From Candidatus Aminicenantes bacterium UBA2190 (lineage in GTDB: Bacteria > Acidobacteriota > Aminicenantia > UBA2199), in contig DCVK01000027.1 in assembly GCA_002335385.1 (NCBI GenBank), forward strand, positions 1 to 44,859: a DNA stretch of 44,859 bases, read 5' to 3'. The notes beneath the pieces were generated by a model, which was not told the origin of the DNA, did not search any database, and was given only the letters and a program-made list of their open reading frames with translations. The position numbers and the translations under genes were made by a program. Of the stretch, positions 37,124 to 44,859 are shown piece after piece; within the stretch, counting starts at the first letter, position 1, and the number at the start of each line of letters is the position of its first letter.

Positions 37124-39240
37124 ATTTCCAGGACGTATTCGGGCAACAGCAGGCTGAAGGAAGTGCCGACGCCCTTCCTGGCGTCGACCTCGATCCAGCC
37201 GGCGTTCTCCTCGACGATCTCCTTGACCGTGGTCAGCCCCAGGCCGGTCCCTTTCTCCCCCTTGGTGGTGAAATAGGGCTCGAAGATCTTGTTGATGATC
37301 TTTTCGTCGATGCCGTCGCCGTTGTCGCTGACGCGGATGCGCACGAAGTTCTGCTGCGCCCGCGGGACGAAGATGCGGTCAACGCTGATGCGGATCAGCC
37401 CCTTCTCGCGCTCCGCGGCCAGGATGGCGTCCTTGGCGTTGATCAGGACGTTGAACAGCGCCAGCAGGAATTTTTCCTTGTTCATCAGCAAGGTCAGGTC
37501 GCTGCCCGTGAATTGGTTCTCGACCTCGACGCGCTTGAGGACGGTCCTGCCCAGCAGGTTGAGCACGGTGTCGATGGCGTCGTGGACGTTCAGGACCTCC
37601 TTTTTCAGCTTCTCCTTGCGGGAAAAATCCAGGATGTCCTTGCCCAGGTGGTGGGCGCGCAGGGCCACGTCCTCGATCAGCTGCGTGCGCCTGGCCAGGG
37701 GGTGCTCCTCGCCGGCCTCGCGCTTGAGGATGGTCAGGTGGCCCAGCAGGCTGGTCATCAGGTTGTTGAACTCGTGGGTGAAGCGGCTGAGGAGCTCGCC
37801 GAGGGTGCCGAGTTTCTGGGCGTGGACCAGCCTCTCCTCCAGCTCGAATTTCTCGCTGATGTCCTCGATCTGCAGGACCTCGGCCGGCGTCCCGGGCAGG
37901 GGGATCTTGTAGAGGGTCAGGCGCAGGGTCTTTTCGCCCTCCTGCTCGTGGACCAGCGAGTAGTTGTCGTGGAAGCAGGGGTTGCCGCTCAGCAGCACCT
38001 TGACGTAGTCCTCCTTCAGCGGCATGAAGGCCGGCAGCATCTCGAACAGCGGCTGATCCTTGAGCTCGGCAAACGGCCGCTCCAGCAGCTGCTCGGCCGC
38101 CGGGTTCATGGCGATCACCTCGGCGCTCTCGTTGCCGATGATGATGGCCGAGGGGGAGTGCTCGACGATGCTCGCGAAGAACTGCTGCAGCTCGCGGATC
38201 TCGTCGCGCTGGACCTTGATCGAGTCCGACATCTTGTTGAAGACGCCGGCCAGCTCGCCGATCTCGTCGTGGGAATCGATCTGCATGTGCACGTCGTAGT
38301 TGCCGGCGGCGATGGCCTCGGCGCCGCGGGCCAGCTTGCCGATGGGCGAAGTGAGCCGGCGCCCCAGCAGGATGCTGGTCACGATGACGATCAGGCCGAT
38401 CAGCAGCGACAGGTACAAAAGGCTGGTGATGCTGACCTGCTTGGCGGCCATGATGTTCTCGATGTTGACGCTGACGAAGATCTCGCCCACCGGCTTCTTG
38501 TTGAAATCCTCGACGATGAACGATTCGATGAGGTGGCGGTCGCCGCCCGGCAGGAAGCGCAACACTTCCCTGGATCGCATGTGGGATGGAGTGGGGAAGA
38601 CCATGTCCCCGTCGCCATCGGTCAGCGTAGAGGCCAGGGGTTGCCCCTGGACGTAGAACATGATCTCCGCCTTGCTCTTTTCCTTGATCTGGTCGGCGAA
38701 CTCCAGGTTGAAGGGGATCTCCAGCATGGTGAAGCCCTTGAGCCCGAAGGTCTCCTGGTCGACGATGGGCGATATGGCGGCCAGGCACAGGTTGCCGTCG
38801 ACGAGAAAGACCCCGGCCTCGCGGATCAGCGGGTCGCGCCGGCTGCTCAGGAACGCCACCTTGTCCTGGTTGGCCGCCGAGATGGTGCTGGCCGACGAGT
38901 TGTCGTGGGTGAGGACGATGCGGCTCGCCGGGTCAAGGATCTTGATGTTGGTGTTGGAAAAGAAAAAATTCTTGAATTCCAGCGCCATGGCCAGCTCGTC
39001 CAGGTCCTCCGTGTTCTCGATGATCTCCTTCAGCTCCGAAAGAAATAGCGCCTTGCGCACCAGGTCGCCCAGGTTCTCCAGGAAAACGTTCTCGGCCACC
39101 TTGCGGGCGCCGGCGACCTCTTCGCGGGCGGTTTTCTCGTAACGCCTGGAGATGGACAGGATCGAGAAATTGAGGGTGATGACGATGGAGAATAAGGCGA
39201 TGACGATCAGCGAGAGAAGCAGCTTGGTCTGGATCTTCAT
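37117..39240 (-). CDS. Membrane-bound PAS sensor histidine kinase (NtrB/AtoS style)
   Basis: A 707-residue kinase. It has a first membrane helix (7-29), a periplasmic sensor of about 240 residues, a second helix (about 272-292), HAMP (about 296-345), PAS (355-460), a dimerisation domain with phospho-accepting H489 in FTHEFNNLMTSLLGHL, and an HATPase domain ending GTGLGLTTVKEIVEE. The FTHEFNN H-box is of the NtrB/ThrB type, which usually phosphorylates sigma54-type or free receiver partners. No response regulator is adjacent. It is coupled by a 4-nt overlap to two solute-binding protein genes, which could be its ligand-capturing partners (inference). Confidence 0.93.
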   Translation of the reverse strand: MKIQTKLLLSLIVIALFSIVITLNFSILSISRRYEKTAREEVAGARKVAENVFLENLGDLVRKALFLSELKEIIENTEDLDELAMALEFKNFFFSNTNIKILDPASRIVLTHDNSSASTISAANQDKVAFLSSRRDPLIREAGVFLVDGNLCLAAISPIVDQETFGLKGFTMLEIPFNLEFADQIKEKSKAEIMFYVQGQPLASTLTDGDGDMVFPTPSHMRSREVLRFLPGGDRHLIESFIVEDFNKKPVGEIFVSVNIENIMAAKQVSITSLLYLSLLIGLIVIVTSILLGRRLTSPIGKLARGAEAIAAGNYDVHMQIDSHDEIGELAGVFNKMSDSIKVQRDEIRELQQFFASIVEHSPSAIIIGNESAEVIAMNPAAEQLLERPFAELKDQPLFEMLPAFMPLKEDYVKVLLSGNPCFHDNYSLVHEQEGEKTLRLTLYKIPLPGTPAEVLQIEDISEKFELEERLVHAQKLGTLGELLSRFTHEFNNLMTSLLGHLTILKREAGEEHPLARRTQLIEDVALRAHHLGKDILDFSRKEKLKKEVLNVHDAIDTVLNLLGRTVLKRVEVENQFTGSDLTLLMNKEKFLLALFNVLINAKDAILAAEREKGLIRISVDRIFVPRAQQNFVRIRVSDNGDGIDEKIINKIFEPYFTTKGEKGTGLGLTTVKEIVEENAGWIEVDARKGVGTSFSLLLPEYVLEMR

Positions 39241-40769
39241 TTCATCCGCAGCTCAAAGAGGGAGAGCTTGCCCATGGGGTTGGGCTGGATGTGGCCCAGC
39301 TTGCGGTTGAAAATGATGACCCGCTTATCCTGATACAGGGGCAGGACCAGGCCGTCGCCGACCAAGGCGCGATCGATCTCTTGGTAGGCGGCCAGGCGTT
39401 TTTGCGCGTTGCTCTCGCGGCGGGCGTTGATCAGGCGTTGCAGCAGGTCCTGGCGCCCGCAGCCGGCGACATTGGCGAAGCCCTGCTGCTGCAGTTTTTT
39501 TGACAGCAGGGGGAACAGCATGCTGTCGGGGTCGGGATAATCGGCGATCCATCCCGAATAGGCCAGGTCGTAGTCGCCGCCGGTGACGCGGCGCGCGAAC
39601 TCGGCCGTGTCCACGCGCGTGAGCTTCAGCCGCACATCGACCTGCTTCAGGTTGCGGGCGTACATGGAGAACAGTTGGAAGAGCAGGCCTTCGTCCTTCA
39701 GCACGAGCATCTCCAGCTGCATCTCGGCGGCCCCTTCCTTTTTCAGCAGGGCTTGGGCCTTGGCCAGGGAAAACCCCAGGGGCGGCTCCCCGGCCGCGTC
39801 GCCGGACAGTCCCAGGGGCAGCAGGGAGTGGATCGGCAGCACATGGTCCTGAAAAACCAGCGTCAGTGCGCGCGGGTCCCAGGCGTGGCATAGGGCCTGG
39901 CGCACGTTGCGGCTGCGCAGCTGCGGCCGGGCCGCGTTGAGCACGATATAGGTCACCGACAGCATCGGCGCGGCGGCCACCCTGACCCAGTCCTGCTTCC
40001 TGTAGCTGACCATCCTGGAGATCGAATAGGTGGACAGGATGTCCAGCATGCCGTCCTGGAAATATTTGCTCAGCAATTCGGCCTGCGGCTCGATGATGTC
40101 GATATACTCGTCGATGACCGGCTTGCCGCGCCAGTACTTCGTGTTGGCGGTCAGCACCAGGCGCTTGTTCTTCTGCCATGAGCTCAGCTTGTAGGGACCG
40201 GTGCCGACCGGCCGTCTCGAGAAGGCGGCGCCCGATTTTTTTACGGCGCTGGGGGAGACGATGGCGGCACAATCGACGGTCAGCGAGGCCAGGAAGGGGA
40301 AGAACGGCTCGGAGAGCAGGAACTGCACCTGGTAGGCGTCCTGCCTGCGCACCTCCTTCAGGAAGGTGAAGATCTCGGAGAACAGCGGAAACTCCTGCTC
40401 GCGCCTGGGATTGGCCGGGTCCATCTGCCGCTGGAAGCTGAACACCACGGCGTCGGCGTCAAAGGGCGTTCCGTCGTGGAAGTGCACGTTGCGGCGCAGG
40501 TGGAATGTCCAGGTGAGGCCGTCGACACTGGTCTCCCAGCGCGTGGCCAGGGAAGGCTCGATCTTGAGGGTGCGCGGGTCGAGACGCACCAGCGTGTCGA
40601 AGATGTTGCTGGTATAGAAAGACGACGTGTCGTCCCAGACGCGGGCGGGATCGATGGTCTGGGGCTCACGTGTGCTGCCGGCATGCAACACGTTGGCTGC
40701 CGCCAGCGGCGCGGCCAAGGTCAGCAGCAATAGGGCCGGCAGTGCCCGGCCGAGGCATTTTATGTTCAT
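39237..40769 (-). CDS. Family-5 extracellular solute-binding protein (2nd of pair)
   Basis: A 510-residue periplasmic binding protein of the oligopeptide/nickel (SBP_bac_5) family. It has a signal peptide (1-25, cleavage after APLAAA), the signature TIDPARVWDDTS..NIFDTLVRLDP, TWTFHLRRNVHFHDGTPFDADAVVFSF, and RRPVGTGPYKLSSW. There is no lipobox cysteine, so it is a free periplasmic protein. No permease or ATPase genes accompany it, which is unusual. It overlaps the kinase gene and the preceding binding protein gene by 4 nt each. Confidence 0.92.
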   Translation of the reverse strand: MNIKCLGRALPALLLLTLAAPLAAANVLHAGSTREPQTIDPARVWDDTSSFYTSNIFDTLVRLDPRTLKIEPSLATRWETSVDGLTWTFHLRRNVHFHDGTPFDADAVVFSFQRQMDPANPRREQEFPLFSEIFTFLKEVRRQDAYQVQFLLSEPFFPFLASLTVDCAAIVSPSAVKKSGAAFSRRPVGTGPYKLSSWQKNKRLVLTANTKYWRGKPVIDEYIDIIEPQAELLSKYFQDGMLDILSTYSISRMVSYRKQDWVRVAAAPMLSVTYIVLNAARPQLRSRNVRQALCHAWDPRALTLVFQDHVLPIHSLLPLGLSGDAAGEPPLGFSLAKAQALLKKEGAAEMQLEMLVLKDEGLLFQLFSMYARNLKQVDVRLKLTRVDTAEFARRVTGGDYDLAYSGWIADYPDPDSMLFPLLSKKLQQQGFANVAGCGRQDLLQRLINARRESNAQKRLAAYQEIDRALVGDGLVLPLYQDKRVIIFNRKLGHIQPNPMGKLSLFELRMK

Positions 40770-42259
40770 CGCGATGACTCCTTGGTGACTTCACGGAAAA
40801 TGACCTGCCCTAGCGGCGTGAAGAAAAGGCCGCTGATGCGGCGGCTGCAGGCCAGATTGTCGATGAGATGGAAAAGCGGCATCCAGGGCACGTCCCGCTG
40901 CAGAATGTCCAGGGCATTGAGGTAGATGCGTTCGCGCCGGAGCGGGTCCATCGTGGTCTGGCCCTGGTCGAGCAGGCGGGTCAGCGCCGCGTCCTCGTAG
41001 AAAAAGCGGTTGCGGTTGCCGGGGGAAAAGGTGAACAGCGGATAGAGGAAAAAATCGGGATCGGGGCCGGTTGACCAGCCCAGGATCAGCATGTCGTGCT
41101 CGCCGCGGCTGGCGGCCTTCACCAGCTCGGGGAAAGGCAGCTTGACCTTGCGGATGGTGACCTGGATGTTGCGCGCCATGACCGCCAGCAGGTCGACGAT
41201 CTCCTGGATGCCCTGCTGGCCGTCGGCATAGTAGAGGCTGCAGGTGAAGCCCTTGGGCAGCCCGGCCGCCTTCAGGAGGGAGCGGGCCGTCTCGAGGTCG
41301 AAGCGATCCGGCGGCTCGGCCTGCTGGTTGGGGAAAATGGGCGGGGGCAGCGGGGTGAATGCCGGCTGGGCCAGGTTCTGGAATATCTTCTTGACCATGT
41401 TCCCCTTGGGGATGACATACTGGAAGGCGGTGCGCACCTCGACCCGGTCAAAGGGCTTGCGGCGGGTATTGAAGCCCAGGTAGTGGGTGGATATGGAGGG
41501 GTTGCTCAGGATGGTGATGTCGCTGCGCAGTGACAGCTCCGCGAACTCATTGCCCGACTGGATGACGGTCATGTCGGCGCTGCCGTTGCGGATCTGCAGC
41601 AGCCGTCCCAGCGGATCGGGCATGACCTTGAAGACCAGCTTTTCCACGCCGGGCTTTTCTCCCCAATATCGGGCGTGGCGAGTCAGGATCAGCGAGCGGT
41701 TTTTCGACCAGCTGGTGAAGCGGTAGGCTCCGGTGCCGATGGGTACGAACGCTGCGGAGCGCGAAGACACCGGCGACTGGAGGAATGCGGCCGAATCGGC
41801 GAGCGCCACCAGGAAAGGGGCATAGGGCCGGTCGAGGGTGATCTCCACCCGATGCGATCCGAGGCTGCGCACGCCGGTGATGAAGGAAAAGAGGGGAGTC
41901 AGCCTCTGGAGCCGGGCCTGTTTTTTCTCCAGGCGGCCCTGGAAGGAATGGAGGACGGCCCGGGAATCGAACGGGGTGCCGTCATGGAACGTGACGCCGC
42001 GGCGCAGGCTGAACAGCCAGCGCCGGCCGTTGTCCTGGACGCTCCAGGCGATGGCCAGGCAGGGCTCGATCGCGGTGGAGTTCTTCCTGAAGCGCACCAG
42101 GCCCTCGAAGATGTTAGCCGCGACCTCGTTGGAATAGGAATCATCGGCCTGCCAGGGGTTCAGGTTAAGGGCGTCGGCCGGCCGCAGGTAGATGATGGAA
42201 TCCCCGGCGAGGGCCCCGGAGGCCAGCAGCAGGATCGACCACCATGCCATGATTCTCAT
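40766..42259 (-). CDS. Family-5 extracellular solute-binding protein (1st of pair)
   Basis: A 497-residue SBP_bac_5 protein with signal peptide (1-19, cleavage at ALA-GD), LNPWQADDSYSNEVAANIFEG, FSLRRGVTFHDGTPFDSRAVLHSF and PIGTGAYRFTSWSKN. It is diverged from the next gene but has the same architecture and no lipobox cysteine. It is the first gene of a three-gene transcript with a second binding protein and a sensor kinase. The ATG at 42259 lies 8 nt after a -10 box and has no ribosome binding site, which points to a near-leaderless mRNA. Confidence 0.92.
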   Translation of the reverse strand: MRIMAWWSILLLASGALAGDSIIYLRPADALNLNPWQADDSYSNEVAANIFEGLVRFRKNSTAIEPCLAIAWSVQDNGRRWLFSLRRGVTFHDGTPFDSRAVLHSFQGRLEKKQARLQRLTPLFSFITGVRSLGSHRVEITLDRPYAPFLVALADSAAFLQSPVSSRSAAFVPIGTGAYRFTSWSKNRSLILTRHARYWGEKPGVEKLVFKVMPDPLGRLLQIRNGSADMTVIQSGNEFAELSLRSDITILSNPSISTHYLGFNTRRKPFDRVEVRTAFQYVIPKGNMVKKIFQNLAQPAFTPLPPPIFPNQQAEPPDRFDLETARSLLKAAGLPKGFTCSLYYADGQQGIQEIVDLLAVMARNIQVTIRKVKLPFPELVKAASRGEHDMLILGWSTGPDPDFFLYPLFTFSPGNRNRFFYEDAALTRLLDQGQTTMDPLRRERIYLNALDILQRDVPWMPLFHLIDNLACSRRISGLFFTPLGQVIFREVTKESSR

Positions 42260-42267
42260 CGTTCAAG

Positions 42268-42301
42268 ATAATAGAGTATTGTTCGCGGTTTTTCAACCGC
42301 G
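42268..42301 (-). promoter_or_regulatory. Promoter of binding-protein/kinase operon with overlapping palindrome
   Basis: On the minus strand TTGAAA (42296-42291), 17-nt spacer, TATTAT (42273-42268), 8 nt to the ATG. The -35 box lies in the loop of a perfect 7-bp inverted repeat, CGCGGTT (42284-42290) and AACCGCG (42295-42301). This could be an operator, or the terminator stem of the upstream kinase gene, although no T run follows. Confidence 0.65.
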
Positions 42302-42325
42302 GGGAGAAAAGGAGGCGATTTTGTC

Positions 42326-44077
42326 TCAGGCCGGGAACAAACGGACGGAGAACGTGCTGCCGGCGCCGGGCCGGCTTTGCACGGCGATCTCGCCGCCGTG
42401 CAGCTGGACGATGTGCTTGACGATGGCCAGGCCCAGCCCGGTGCCGCCTTTTTGCCGCGAGCGCGCCTTGTCCGCGACGTAGAAGCGCTCGAATATCCGG
42501 TCCAGGTGCTCCGCCGGGATGCCGGCGCCGCTGTCGCGGACCTCGATGATCAGCCCGGCGCCGTCGGCGGCGACGCGAATGGCGATGCCGCCCTGGTCGG
42601 TGTATTTCACCGCGTTGTCCAGTAGGTTGATGAGCATCTGCTCCAGGCGGAAGCGGTCACCGCGGTAGGCGATGCGCTCCGCTGGCAAGGGCAGGGAAAT
42701 GTCCAGCGTCAGGCCCTTCTCGCGGATGCGCTTCTCGAACAGGGAACGCACGCCGGCCAGAAGCCCGGGCCAGTCGATCTCTTCCCGGTCCAGACGGTCG
42801 CTCTTTTCCTCCAGCTCGGAGAGAGTCAGCAGGTCGTCGATCATCTCGATCAGCCGGTCGGTATTGCGCCCGATCACGTCCAGGTAGCGGCGGGAATCGC
42901 CCGCGGCATCCTCGGCCAGGGTCTCGATATACCCCTTGATGGCGGTCAGCGGCGTGCGCAGCTCGTGCGAAACGCTGGTCACCAGGTCTTTCTTCTGCTT
43001 TTCCAGGCTCCGGGCCGCCGACAGGTCGTGAAAGGTGACGACCGTTCCCTTTTGGTCGGGCAGCGGCGCCAGCGACACGAAATAGGGACGACCCGCGAGC
43101 TCCAGCTCGGCATGAATGCTGGCGGCGGCGGCCCGGCGCACCAGTTCGGCGAAATCGGCGCGGCGCAGTACCTCCCAGAACGGCTTGCCGACGGGGGCGC
43201 TGTCGCCGGCGAGGCGGCAGAAGCTCGGTCCGGCGCGGGTGATGCGCTCTTCGGCGTCGATGACCAGCAGTCCGTCGGAGAGGGAGGCCAGGATGATCTC
43301 CAGCTCCTGCCGGCCGTAGCGCAGTTCCTGCAGCATGCGTTTCTGGTCGTCGACCATGGCGTTGAAGTCGCCGGTCAGCTGCCCGATCTCGTCGCGGCGG
43401 CGGCTGGGGACATGGGTGTCCAGGTTCCCCGAGGAGACGGCGCGGGCGGCCGCAGCCAGCTCTTTGATCGGTTGGGTCAGGTTCCCGGACAGCAGGAGCG
43501 AGAGGAACAGGGAGACGGCGAGCAGGGTCAGGAGCAGCAGGGTGACCCTGCCGCGCCAGGGGGCGAACAGGCGCTCGACATCGCGGACGAAAAAGCTCAG
43601 GCGCAGGGCGGCGACCGTTGTGCCGCCGCTTTTCAGCGGCAGGGCATGGTACATCATGCGCTCGCGCAGGGTGAAACTGAAGTGGGTTTCGGAGCGCGGC
43701 TGTCCGGACAGGGCGGCGGCGATCTCGGGGCGGTCGGCGTGGTTCTGCATCGTGGCGGGGTCTTTCTGCGAGTCGGCCAGGACGCGGCCGCGGGGATCGA
43801 TGACGGTGAGCCGCAGCCGGGCCTGCGCCCCCTTTTCCACGATGAGCGCCTGCAGGCTTTCCGTGCCGGCGGTGTTACGGGACGCGGGGTCCAGTCGCTG
43901 CCAGCCGGCGGCCAGCTCGGCGCCGACCAGGTTCCCCAGCCGGACCAGCGAATCCTCCTTGGCCCGCAGGTAGAGGTCGCGGGCCTGGCCGACGGCCAGG
44001 AAATAGAAGGCCAGGGCCAGCAGCAGGCTGAACAGGAAGAGGCCGGCGAAAAATTTCCAGAACAGGCGGGTTCTCAT
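42326..44077 (-). CDS. PhoR-like sensor histidine kinase
   Basis: A 583-residue membrane kinase. It has helices at about 9-30 and 176-197 bracketing a periplasmic domain of about 145 residues, then HAMP (198-250), PAS (255-350, with DGLLVIDAEERI), HisKA with H371 in SVSHELRTPLTAIKGYIE and HATPase ending GGTGLGLAIVKHIVQLHGG. The HELRTP box and domain order are those of PhoR-type kinases paired with OmpR/PhoB regulators. The start overlaps the stop of such a regulator by 4 nt, so they form one two-component system. The signal is not evident; phosphate is a possibility only by similarity. Confidence 0.93.
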   Translation of the reverse strand: MRTRLFWKFFAGLFLFSLLLALAFYFLAVGQARDLYLRAKEDSLVRLGNLVGAELAAGWQRLDPASRNTAGTESLQALIVEKGAQARLRLTVIDPRGRVLADSQKDPATMQNHADRPEIAAALSGQPRSETHFSFTLRERMMYHALPLKSGGTTVAALRLSFFVRDVERLFAPWRGRVTLLLLTLLAVSLFLSLLLSGNLTQPIKELAAAARAVSSGNLDTHVPSRRRDEIGQLTGDFNAMVDDQKRMLQELRYGRQELEIILASLSDGLLVIDAEERITRAGPSFCRLAGDSAPVGKPFWEVLRRADFAELVRRAAAASIHAELELAGRPYFVSLAPLPDQKGTVVTFHDLSAARSLEKQKKDLVTSVSHELRTPLTAIKGYIETLAEDAAGDSRRYLDVIGRNTDRLIEMIDDLLTLSELEEKSDRLDREEIDWPGLLAGVRSLFEKRIREKGLTLDISLPLPAERIAYRGDRFRLEQMLINLLDNAVKYTDQGGIAIRVAADGAGLIIEVRDSGAGIPAEHLDRIFERFYVADKARSRQKGGTGLGLAIVKHIVQLHGGEIAVQSRPGAGSTFSVRLFPA

Positions 44078-44787
44078 GGCTCGATCTTGTAGCCGACGCC
44101 GCGGATGTTCTTGATCAGGGAGCCGGCCGGCCCGAGTTTTTCCCGCAGGTGCTTGATGTGCACGTCGACGGTGCGGTCGATGACGTCCTTCTCGTCGCCC
44201 CAGAGGCCATCGAGGATCTGTTCGCGGGAAAAGACCCAGCCGGGCTTGCGGCCGAGGATGAGCAGCAGGGAGAACTCGGTGGAGGTCAGGGATACGGGCC
44301 GGCCGTCGACGGTGGCGCTGTGGCGCCCCGGGTCGATGATCAGCCGCTCGCCGACACGGACCAGGTTTTCCCGGTCGGGTCCGGGCGCCGTGCTGCGGCG
44401 CAGGATGGCCTTCAGCCGCGCCACCAGCTCCGACGGCGAGAAGGGCTTGACCAGGTAGTCATCGGCGCCGAACTCCAGGCCGAGGACGATGTCCGGCTTT
44501 TCGCCCCTGGCCGTCAGGATGAGGATGGGCAGGGCGCTGGTGCGCGGTTCTTGCTTCAGCCCCTTGCAGATCTCCAGGCCGTCGCCGTCGGGGAGCATCA
44601 GGTCGAGGACCAGCAGGTCGGGCAGGTGCTTTTCCATGTACTGCAGGAACGGCCGGGCGGCGGCAAAGGGCTTGACGACAAAGCCGGCCCGATCCAGGTG
44701 CAGGCGCACGAGCTCCAGGATGTCGGGCTCGTCGTCGACGACGGCGACCAGCAGCTTCGCTTTCGTTGCCGCATCCTTTGTGCTCAC
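44074..44787 (-). CDS. OmpR/PhoB-family response regulator
   Basis: A DNA-binding regulator of 237 residues from the GTG start. The receiver has the acidic pair VVDDEPDI, phosphoryl Asp in LLVLDLMLPDGDG (D62), and K in DDYLVKPFSP; the winged-helix effector has LTSTEFSLLLILGRKPGWVFSREQIL and VDVHIKHLREKLG. GTG at 44787 is preferred because GGGAGAAAGG precedes it at a good distance and the receiver then begins at the usual point; an ATG at 44844 would add 19 residues and lies too near the window edge to judge. It is cognate to the downstream PhoR-like kinase (ATGA overlap). Confidence 0.93.
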   Translation of the reverse strand: MSTKDAATKAKLLVAVVDDEPDILELVRLHLDRAGFVVKPFAAARPFLQYMEKHLPDLLVLDLMLPDGDGLEICKGLKQEPRTSALPILILTARGEKPDIVLGLEFGADDYLVKPFSPSELVARLKAILRRSTAPGPDRENLVRVGERLIIDPGRHSATVDGRPVSLTSTEFSLLLILGRKPGWVFSREQILDGLWGDEKDVIDRTVDVHIKHLREKLGPAGSLIKNIRGVGYKIEP

Positions 44788-44859
44788 GACCTTTCTCCCG
44801 GCCGGAATGCCGGCGCCGCGCCGCGCCGGGTCATGGGGTTTCATGGCGGTGGCGGACGA

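Overview
This is a GC-rich, densely coded bacterial chromosome segment. Most genes sit on the minus strand in tightly packed operons with 1-23 nt overlaps. The genes are ordinary chromosomal ones (ruvB 3' end, nadC-nadB, lepA, rho, engB, clpP/clpX, two lon genes, tig, ribF, mazG, pepA, thiL, nrdR) plus envelope and signalling genes (DUF5916 outer-membrane protein, TatA, Yip1, an SLC13/TrkA-C permease, glycosyltransferases, a DUF4388 protein, two histidine kinases, two family-5 solute-binding proteins). An outer membrane is implied by the DUF5916 protein and periplasmic binding proteins. The gene set and style suggest an Acidobacteriota/Aminicenantes-like lineage; this is inference from gene content and was not tested by a search. 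I see no rRNA, tRNA, CRISPR, IS element or prophage.

Layout. 1-381: 3' end of ruvB. 689-2908: DUF5916 protein. 3066-5482: nadC-nadB (NAD synthesis). 5525-9543 (minus): tatA, methyltransferase, ROK protein, lepA. 9956-10564: Yip1 membrane protein with a strong terminator, followed by a decayed receiver-domain fragment. 10813-12627 (minus): SLC13 permease. 12653-15964: three glycosyltransferases. 16232-23593 (minus): proteostasis block tig-clpP-clpX-lon followed by engB and rho. 23660-27633 (minus): DUF1844, TPR membrane protein, DUF4388 protein, ribF. 27759-28538: mazG. 28837-29984 (minus): bifunctional nuclease and an unrecognised 157-residue protein. 30223-36916 (minus): YbhN-like membrane protein, nrdR, hsp20, a second lon, thiL, pepA. 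37117-42259 (minus): two solute-binding proteins and a histidine kinase, with no transporter genes. 42326 to the right edge (minus): PhoB/PhoR-like two-component system.

Three layers are not explained by gene annotation. (1) Nearly every larger intergenic gap carries degenerate tandem repeats of exactly 7 nt (8 nt in one case). They usually form two arms in inverted orientation around a 50-250 nt core. The unit sequence differs at each locus, and at four loci the neighbouring gene's stop codon is itself a repeat unit or matches one. Several arms therefore carry stop codons at 7-8 nt steps, which covers all three frames. (2) A 56-nt palindromic element is inserted in frame into two unrelated genes (ROK C-terminus and ribF interior), in two different reading frames, like the protein-coding palindromic elements of Rickettsia. 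(3) At least six operon-leading genes have TTGxxx-17-TAxxxx promoters whose -10 box ends only 6-10 nt before the ATG, implying leaderless or almost leaderless mRNAs.
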